Of a stretch of 64,000 bases of DNA, positions 57,030 through 64,000 are shown one piece after another. Position 1 is the stretch's first letter, and every line of letters starts with the position of its first letter. The stretch is from Buddleja alternifolia (taxonomy: Eukaryota; Streptophyta; Magnoliopsida; Lamiales; Scrophulariaceae): contig CM033401.1 of assembly GCA_019426215.1 (NCBI GenBank), positions 15,071,134 through 15,135,133 on the forward strand. Direction: 5' to 3'. The translations under genes were made by a program, and so were the position numbers. A model generated the notes under the pieces. It was not told the origin of the DNA and ran no database searches. It was given only the letters and a program-made list of their open reading frames with translations.

Positions 57030-58294
57030 ATTTGATTCTATAGTTATAAAGATTTAAGCTTAATATTGCATTTTTGTTGCATTTGTATTAGTTCTTGTAC
57101 GATTCAAGGAAGAAAAAAGGGACAAAGAACCCAAGAAATTGGTGAGTCCAGTGAGGCTGCACAGGCAAAAGTGTCAAAGAAAAGGGTAATTTTATTTATT
57201 TTACTTGACGCTATTTTTCATATGTTATTATAATAATTTACCTTGTTTCTAATGTTGACTAAACCATATGTTTATTGTATGTTGCAGGGAAGATCAAGGA
57301 GACAAACAATACTTGAAGTTGGTGGGTCAAGTGGGTCTATATAGATAGAAACCAAATATTCTACTGATGGATTGGATGCTCCACTATCACAAGAAGCAAG
57401 GAGAGTTACTTTCATTTAATTGTTGTCTTTTATAAATATATTTGGACATTTTTCATTTATTCTTGTAATGGTACAGGGGAGAAAAAAGAAACCCTCAAAG
57501 AAGTAAACTGAAGGTTTAGAGGCTGTTGTAGGGCTTGATATTCATGACACACAATCTTCTGTTGTGCAGGTAATTTGGTCTATATTGTTTGTTTATTTTT
57601 CCTGTTTAAAGATTCCTTTTTTTTACTTTAGTTCTGTTAATATGTTCTTCACACAAGGAAAAGGAAGATATCACAAAACCATTTGTCATCTCCTGGTAGG
57701 GTGACAAGAAGCACTGCAGTTGCTTCTCCCCATAAGGCCCTAAAAAAACAGAAACAAGGCCCTAAATGAGTTGTAAGTTAACCAAATTGTATTTCAAGAG
57801 TCACATGAGCTCAAAAGCCTGCACAATTTGATCCAAAATAGAAGAATAGATCCAGTGTGTCTGAGTCAACTGTGCAAGCCACTAGAAAATCAAAAACCAT
57901 AGGAGTGAAAAGAAGCTTTAAGGTATCCAACTTCTTCAAAGAATCCTCATTGTCAAATTTGGATTAAATCACCATATTAACTTTGTTTCTTTTTTTTTTA
58001 TAATTAGTTGTATAAAGAAGTAGCCTCCAAACCCCAATAAATGAAGGGTCCTCCAAAGCTCAAAACTCAAGCAAGCAAGATCAATCATCAAGCCAAATTC
58101 CTCAAGGTGCATGCCAGAAGGCTCAAGTTTCCAATCAGAAGTCTCAATCCTCTGGTGTATTGACTAGACCAAACCGGAAACCAGCTAGAAGGAGCCTTTT
58201 AGATAAAGTCAAATTCTGTAATCTAAAACCTGGAGACTTTGTTGCCAAAGGAATGAGTCAACTTCAGGAAGAAGTTGTACCAAAGTGTTCCTAA
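57030..58294 (+). pseudogene. MuDR-like transposase gene, 3' exons
   Basis: It continues the fragment at 30910. Short exon-like segments alternate with GT...AG introns: QGRKKGQRTQEIGESSEAAQ (57106) to GTAATTTT at 57187; after TTGCAG, GRSRRQTILEVGGSSGS (57291) ending in TAG; GRKKKPSKK (57478) with a TAA; RKRKISQNHLSSPGRVTRST (near 57662); NRSSVSESTVQATRKSKTIG (57850) to a GTATCC donor; and a last exon to TAA 58292 (LTRPNRKPARRSLLDKVKFC). The Lys/Arg/Ser-rich, low-complexity tail after a zinc knuckle is usual for plant MuDR-type proteins. Several stops show it is decayed. Exon limits are inferred. Confidence 0.55.
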
Positions 58295-59726
58295 ATGTGA
58301 TGTTAGGGATATATGGTGAATTGTTACGCAAATTATGATATTTTTAAATTTGTAAATGTTTTCTTTTGGGTATGGCTTTGATAATTTAATGTTGTGGTAT
58401 TGATGGCAGTGTGATAATTGATGACAATGTAAGCTTGTTTTGGTTACAATGTAGACTTGTTTTGACTTTACTTTGATGGAATTAAGAACAATTGCAATTT
58501 GGTGGTATGTTGAATGAAATGTTCATTATTTTGGTTATTGTGACCTATTGTGCATTTTCAGTGTGTTGCAATTTCAGTGTTTTGATGTCAAATTTATGTG
58601 TTGTAGCTTTGTTTGACATAGAGACAACAAAGCATTAAGATAACCAAGTAAAGATAATAGATTACATTACACAAATAAGTTCAAAGATGATCATTACATA
58701 GATAATAGATAAGTTTTAAAATTGGATCATGACCAAACTTACAAACAATTGAAAATTGGAATTGGGTCATATCCATCCGAACTAACATACATCCCACAAC
58801 CTACACTACATGGCCTTTGTTAGGAGCATTGTACAACAAAGTACAATTTCTCTCTTTTTCTCTCTTTCTTCACCTCCTCTTCAAACCTGTTACTTCGATG
58901 AAGAAGAGCCAGGATAATCTGTTGAGCCTGGTTGCACATTTGGGCGGTCAAGATAAACAAAATAATGGCCTCCATTAGGTTCAATAACAATCAATTAAAA
59001 TACACCCCAAACTAATGAAATCAGTGAATTAATTTTTTATTTTAATCAACTTAAAATCCAAATTTCATACACCCTTCAACAAAACCTGAACTTTCAATAC
59101 AATTATTATGTAAATCTTTGTAATTTAGGCTTATTTCACCGAATGTGCACCCGTTTCTAAACCCTGAACTAGGTTTTTTTTTTTTTTTGCCCAAATAAAA
59201 AACTTTCAAAGTTTACCCCAAATCGCTTACTGGAAACCTATCTCCTCCCCAGATTGTCGTCAGTCCACGACGTCCTCCTCACTTGAATTTATCCACAGTC
59301 ACAAATTTCTTGTTCATTGATGATGAATTCAGCAATTTGAGTCCTCATTCTCCTCTCTTCGTGCTTTTGGGTCTATTTAGGGTTTGATTTAGGGGAGTTT
59401 GGCAAATTATGTCATTTATAGGTTATAAGAATGAAACAAAATACACACAAAAAAAAGATCAAATGATGAGAGTACCTTTCAATTTAATTGTTAGATTACC
59501 ACCTTACCCTTAAATAACGCACATGAAGGTCACGTGACAGAATCTTGGAGGAATATTGGGCCGGAGTACGCAAATATATAAAAATTGTGCTACTTTGAAA
59601 AAGGTCACAAGGTAAAGTGAGAAAAAAAAATCTATAAAAAAGTGTGAAAATGAGCAAAGTTTGGAGGGTTTAATATTTTTATCCCTTTAATTTCTACAAC
59701 TACTTTTTGTTAATCGATCTCAAAAT
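58295..59726. other. Non-coding flank with nothing firmly recognised
   Basis: Sequence after the MuDR-like gene. A minus-strand reading near 58880-58990 (EPNGGHYFVYLDRPN) is open for only about 35 codons and I do not recognise it. Around 59390-59700 the words GGGGAGTTTGGCAAATTATG and GCAAAGTTTGGAGGGTTTAA could belong to a terminal repeat of the MuDR-like element, but I found no partner copy. Confidence 0.4.
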
Positions 59727-60060
59727 GACAATCAACTCACTTTCAATTTACTCGAGACGAGCACCTTTATTGGACCCGACTATGTAGATTGGCTTTGGAA
59801 CTTGAGCATAATCCTCAACATGGAGTCACTGTGATACATGTTAGACACCAATCACAGTAGCACCTGCTAGGACACATGTTAGTTAAGAATAGGTGAAGAC
59901 CCATAGAAATGTGTCAAAGACAACATCTGGATGTGTGGGTACATGTTGGGGTCGATGGCAAACGAGTTGCAATAATCCCACAAAAAGATACTCTTAATGT
60001 TGTGGAATTTCTTTATGTACACCCGTCTCATGCCAGTTACCCACCATAGTGATGTTCAAG
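59727..60060 (+). pseudogene. Copia gag relic
   Basis: The plus strand reads IGPDYVDWLWNLSIILNMES at about 59772, a stop, LDTNH, and, in another frame at about 59927, IWMCGYMLGSMANELQ. These are successive blocks of a UBN2-type copia gag of the same kind as Copia-D and Copia-E. It is short, shifted and has no LTR nearby. Confidence 0.65.
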
Positions 60061-60136
60061 TTGAGCGTACCAGATTACTATATGCCATTGCCACCAGAAC
60101 ATCCATTGATATCGGATGAGTGATCGTGGACACCAT

Positions 60137-60550
60137 GTTCTCTTGTGCAAACTCCACCACCAAAAGGCTTGGCATTTTTCTCTCTGATTACGACCTTATG
60201 TGACAAGGTTAATGTGAAGTGGGACCCTACAAAGGGAAAACTTTTTAAGATGTCAACATTGGACAAGTAGCACCCTTGCACGGTTCAAGCAACCCCCTAG
60301 CCTTGCACCTCCCCCCATCCAGCCCCAACGACCCCCACTGATGCACCACCCTACGGAACGATTGGAGAATGAGGTGTCCACCCACCAACACCAAGTCCAA
60401 GCCACTTTCCAATTGCTCACCAAAATGGCACCAAAAGTGGGCATAAGCCCATCCGAAATTCCCGACTTTCCAACCCTCAAACGAAACCCCCCACCACTAG
60501 ACCACAATGATGTAGATGCGGATAAGGATGAAGATGAAACTGATTCATAA
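60137..60550 (+). pseudogene. Transposase_32-type ORF, C-terminal relic of a gypsy element
   Basis: At 60147 the reading is VQTPPPKGLAFFSLITTLC, matching the 'LIS/TTLC' block of the Gyp-F ORF (CFTKKIPLIFPSLISTLC). After a stop and a shift, 60341-60550 is open (THQHQVQATFQLLTKMAPKV ... DADKDEDETDS) with the acidic end typical of these ORFs. The relic has diverged from Gyp-F. Confidence 0.6.
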
Positions 60551-61800
60551 GGGGATGTCCTTTGCTAAAATTTCCTTTCGTTTCTTTACATTTTCATGTT
60601 TTGTTTCGTGTTTTTTATTTTTTTATAGGTCCACTTAGCATCACCTCAGATTCTCCTTCATAGTTGGTTTATGCTTTTTGGCTACAGTCGTTTTCTTATC
60701 TACCCAATGGCTCATTCAGGGAAGTTTCTTCACCCCATCTTTCACATTTATTTCTCTATTGTCATCTTAGGACAATGTGACCTAGTTGGGCGGGGGGAGG
60801 GGGGGAATGGGATAGTTCATAATATGATGTTTCTCTATTGTCTTCCCCGTGGTCTTCATGTGATGATACTCACAAGTATGAATGCATGTTAATTTTATTT
60901 GGTCCAGACAATCTCAATAGTCAATGATGAAGTTGCTTGATAATAAACATGGTGCAAAGGATACGACTATTGCTAACTTGTTAACTCGTATAATGTGATA
61001 TTAGATGTCTTGGTCATGAGTGACAAAACATATTGCTCATATGTCCTCCTGGTCATGTGATTTGAATTTTCTTCAAAACACCTGTGACTTTGTTCATGCA
61101 CATGAGTTGAAACCGAATGTCCTAGTTTTGTTAAATTAAGAATGTATATGTCACCTGTTGAGTAACTAGGTACATTCATCACAAATGTTTGTATTTGCAT
61201 AAAAAGATGAGTGACAACTAACAATAAGAAGTCATTTTTAATTTTATGTTCTAGAGTTGCTCAATGACTTGGAGTGGGAACACAAATATCCACTCTTACG
61301 TCAAACAGTAACTAAGAATACAAGCAAGGGCTTAAAAGCCCTTGGATATGTCATTTTTCAAAATCGTGTCCATTCATCACAAATGTTTGTATTCGCATAA
61401 AAAGATGAGTGGCAACTAAAAAACAAAGATGAAGACTTGAGAAAGTTTTGAAATTATGAAAGGGATGGTCAATTCATCTAATTGATGAATCATTGTGTTG
61501 TGAACGAAAAAGAGGTGCTAAGAACAAAGTTCATTGAATGTTGAGTTTTTATTCTATAATTACATTTCCTTTAGTTAACATTTGTTATACATGTGAGATT
61601 GGCTCGACACACACGCACTTGGGTATCTCATGAACATGCATGCTAATATTTCATTATACAAGTCAAAGTTGTAGCCAAAAATTGAATCCATGTCATGTGT
61701 AGAATCAATCGTTGAGACATAAGATGGGGATTAGATCGAGTTTTATGGCATGAATTCGAGTTTCTAAGGCTCTGTATGGTTGTGTTTTCGAAAATGAATT
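60551..61800. other. Probable 3' region of the same gypsy relic, with a duplication
   Basis: At about 60771 GGACAATGTGACCTAGTTGG followed by a G-rich run (60788-60810) is the landmark that follows the accessory ORF in Athila-like elements. The word ATTCATCACAAATGTTTGTA occurs at 61174 and 61372, extending to AAAAAGATGAGTG, a 198-bp spaced direct repeat. No LTR end is recognised. ORFs of 70-80 codons here are unsupported. Confidence 0.5.
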
Positions 61801-62038
61801 CTGAGTTTTTTTTGGAGAATGTGTATTACAGAAATCCGTGTGAAAATGTTGACTTAATTTGTTTGTTTGGATGTATTTTTAGAATTTGATTGAAAGTAGT
61901 GTAGATGTGATATAAAGTTGATTTTTATTAGGATTTGATATATGAAATGATTGAGTTGGTTATGAATGTGATAATGATGGGGAAAAGGTATTAAAATAAT
62001 ATTTTTTTTAATAATGTTATGAGTTGGTAATAAAGGAA

Positions 62039-62100
62039 TATGTATATATGTGTGTGTATATATATATATACATATACACACATAATATAATATATAGAGC
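62039..62100. repeat. TA/TG microsatellite
   Basis: ATATGTGTGTGTATATATAT followed by ATACATATACACACATA, partly self-complementary. Confidence 0.85.
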
Positions 62101-62104
62101 TATT

Positions 62105-62500
62105 ACCGCTAATCATCCCCCATGTCACGCAAAAGTGTCACTTTAGTCCCTCTTGTGAAAAAATTATCACTTTCATCCCTCATGTCCATAATTTGTACCC
62201 AGATGGTCCTTTTTTGGACATTCCGACTAGATTTTCCGGCTTCCCACGCGAAAATAGGGCTATTCACGCATATATCATACGCATCTTCACGAGAAAATTT
62301 ATAACTCATTGTAGAAAGCTCGGATTCATGAACCGTTTTCTTCCCATGAAACTAGACACATAGGCCTATCCACGCATATATTGCACATAATCAGGAGATG
62401 TCTAGAACAAAGCAGTTTTGTATTAAAAAATTAGCTAAAAATCTGTCGGCTATGCAGACAGCTGTGCGCGTCTTCACGAGAAAATTCATAACTCATTAAG
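62105..62500. repeat. Unclassified interspersed repeat, copy 1
   Basis: It begins CTAATCATCCCCCATGTCAC and TTTAGTCCCTC, a word type common at plant repeats, and from 62221 matches later copies: CTTCACGAGAAAATT, GATTCATGAACCG, CTAGACACATAGG, AATCAGGAGATG, AAAAATTAGCTAA. Its end repeats its own beginning (GCGCGTCTTCACGAG at about 62468), so the family can form tandem arrays. No coding capacity is seen. Confidence 0.7.
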
Positions 62501-63164
62501 AGATTCCCAAAGTTGCTTCGCATGTCAATCTAGAGGCGAGGGATCAAGGGGTTTGTCGCTACAACCATTTCGCATCAAGGGTTGTAGTTCTTTTCGCGCT
62601 TTATATTAATTAGGTTAATAATATTAAAATCATAAAATAACAAATCGATACTTGGCTTAGGTGATCGAATTTTTAATTTTCATTGTGCATGAATTTTCGA
62701 TCACCAACAGAATTTTTGTAGAAAATAAGAAGAGTCAAGATTATAACTATCTATTTCCAAATTACCCTCTCATATGAAATTAAACAGACATCAATTGCTT
62801 ATAATATACCACAAAACTTTCCTAAATAACATTACATATTTAATAATTATTCCTAAACTAAAGCACATGTATATGGAAATATAATAGAAATTGGGGGTAT
62901 ATATGATTAAGATCAACTCAAGAAATTTTTTACCAAATATAGGATTCTTTGTTCTGATACCAAAATAAGGAGTATTTATAGATAAAACAAATAGGCTAAA
63001 TATTAAATATCAATTTAAGGGCATAATAGGCATTTAATTAATAAATACTTTTTTAAAAAAATTAGGGGACAATTTTTTTGGGGACAAACAAAAGTGAAAA
63101 TGTGGACAGCATTTTTGGGATGATGGGAGTTTTTTTTTTCTTTTTTTTTTTGGGTGAAGTCCAG
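62501..63164. other. AT-rich stretch without recognisable features
   Basis: There is no ORF or repeat I recognise. A minus-strand TTGGTATCAGA word near 62955 looks like a copia primer site, but no LTR end adjoins it. Confidence 0.4.
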
Positions 63165-63318
63165 TTCCACGTAGAAAACTCGGATTTATGAACCACTTTC
63201 TTCCAGTGAAACTAGACACATAGGGATATCCATGCATATATCGAACATAATCAGGAACAAAGCAGTTCTGTATTAAAAAAATAGCTAAAAATCTGTCGGC
63301 TGTGCAGACAGCTGTGCG
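63165..63318. repeat. Unclassified repeat, copy 2
   Basis: Direct copy of 62300-62470 (GTAGAAAACTCGG, CTAGACACATAGGG, AAAATCTGTCGGCTGTGCAG), leading straight into the third copy at 63319, about 176 bp further on. Confidence 0.8.
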
Positions 63319-63652
63319 CGTCTTCACGAGAAAATTCATAACTCATTGTAGAAAGCTTGAATTCATGAACCGTTTTCTTCACATGAAAGTAGACACATAG
63401 GTTTATCCACGCATATATCGCACATAATCAGGAGACATCTAGAACAAAACATTTTTGTATTAAAAAATTAGCTAAGCATCATTTCCGACAGATTTTTAGC
63501 TAATTTTTTAATACAAAATTGCTTTGTTCTAGACATCTCCTGATTATGTTCGATATATGTGTGGATAGCCCTATGTGTCTAGTTTCATGGGAAGAAAACG
63601 GTTCATGAATCCGAGCTTTCTACAATGAGTTATGAATTTTCTCGTGAAGACG
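63319..63652. repeat. Long hairpin of the same repeat (copies 3 and 4)
   Basis: The left arm (63319-63475, CGTCTTCACGAGAAAATTCA to TTAGCTAA) is the inverse of the right arm (63496-63652, TTAGCTAA to TGAATTTTCTCGTGAAGACG). The arms are about 157 bp with few mismatches and a loop of about 20 bp. Beyond 63652 the right arm's pairing continues, out to 63713, with the first copy at 62221. Confidence 0.85.
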
Positions 63653-63713
63653 TGCATGATATATGCTTGGATAACCCTATTTTCGCATGGAAAGCCGGAA
63701 AATCTGATCGGAA

Positions 63714-64000
63714 TTTCAAAAAAAGTATTTCATTCATCCCTTTGGTCGAGTACGATCAAAGACTTGTTGTCAATAAGCTAATTTCTTGAGTTTTATTTCA
63801 CATTTTTTTGTTATTTGATTCTAGTAATTTGACCCCATTTTATCTACTTTTAATCCTGAATTTTAGTTTTTTTGGTTGTAGGTTCTGAAAGGGTGTTTTG
63901 GATCAAAGGAGAAGTAAAGACGAACAAGAATTTTGCAATCTGGAGTGCCGCATCAATTGTTAATTTTTTGGTATATTTTCTTTTCACGCATTGTTCATTT
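63714..64000. other. Unrecognised sequence to the window end
   Basis: No ORF or known repeat is seen. TTGTAGGTTCTGAAAGGGTG and the purine-rich stretch after 63890 could be part of an LTR, but this is only an impression. Confidence 0.3.

Noticed and set aside
59390..59700. Possible terminal inverted repeat of the MuDR-like element
   Set aside because: I could not find a matching inverted copy or a 9-bp duplication; the other end would lie outside the window.
61770..62000. Possible MITE start (GGCTCTGTATGGTTG)
   Set aside because: The word resembles ends of some plant MITEs but no inverted partner end or duplication could be found.
62940..63000. Copia primer-site-like word (TTGGTATCAGA, minus strand) near a TATA-like word
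   Set aside because: The adjoining sequence does not end in CA and no second LTR or gag lies nearby.
1..64000. Intact host genes, tRNA genes, CRISPR arrays or bacterial-type operons
   Set aside because: None visible. All recognisable coding parts are transposon-derived. The repeat arrays lack spacer structure and the tRNA-like words are retroelement primer sites.

Overview
This window is repeat-dominated nuclear DNA of a flowering plant. Every coding signature I can recognise belongs to transposable elements: Ty1/copia including three Sirevirus-type copies, Ty3/gypsy of the Athila/Tat type, CACTA and MuDR-like. No intact host gene is visible. I cannot name the species. The accessory ORF of the Sireviruses reminds me, from memory only, of ORFs annotated in Lamiales genomes, and that is not decisive.

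The window is a set of nested insertions. The base layer is a broken MuDR-like transposase gene (30910-31064 and 57030-58294). Its left part abuts Copia-D, a minus-strand copia element whose 5' LTR is 29230-30909 and whose body runs left out of the window. Copia-D was hit three times: by a Sirevirus LTR (Sire-A, up to 1670), by a solo gypsy LTR (2523-4309, perfect 5-bp target duplication, containing a mitochondrial 18S rRNA fragment), and by an Athila-like element (Gyp-F, 6202-28800). Gyp-F carries a full-length Sirevirus (Sire-B, 6264-20208, minus strand) in its 5' LTR. To the right, Copia-E (31069-57029, plus strand) sits in the MuDR-like gene with a 5-bp duplication. It contains Sire-C (35532-54399, minus strand), whose reverse transcriptase is in turn interrupted by a CACTA transposon (43567-48919, 3-bp duplication AAG).

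Sire-B and Sire-C have gag, PR-INT-RT-RNase H, and then a very long accessory ('env-like') ORF of about 1,400 codons. Both are disabled by stops and frameshifts, many of which look like C-to-T changes. Gyp-F keeps gag, protease and a Transposase_32-type ORF but has no RT, RNase H or integrase. The CACTA element has a nearly complete TNP2-type transposase (one stop, one 1-nt frameshift) and a remnant Ulp1-type protease tail.

The right end (58295-64000) holds weak copia and gypsy relics and an unclassified repeat family arranged in direct and inverted copies, including a hairpin with arms of about 157 bp. The most unusual signals are the long accessory ORF, the dispersal of one short motif (ACGCTTGA/GCGCTTGA) across all parts of the Sireviruses, the organellar rRNA piece inside an LTR, and the missing target DNA around Sire-B.
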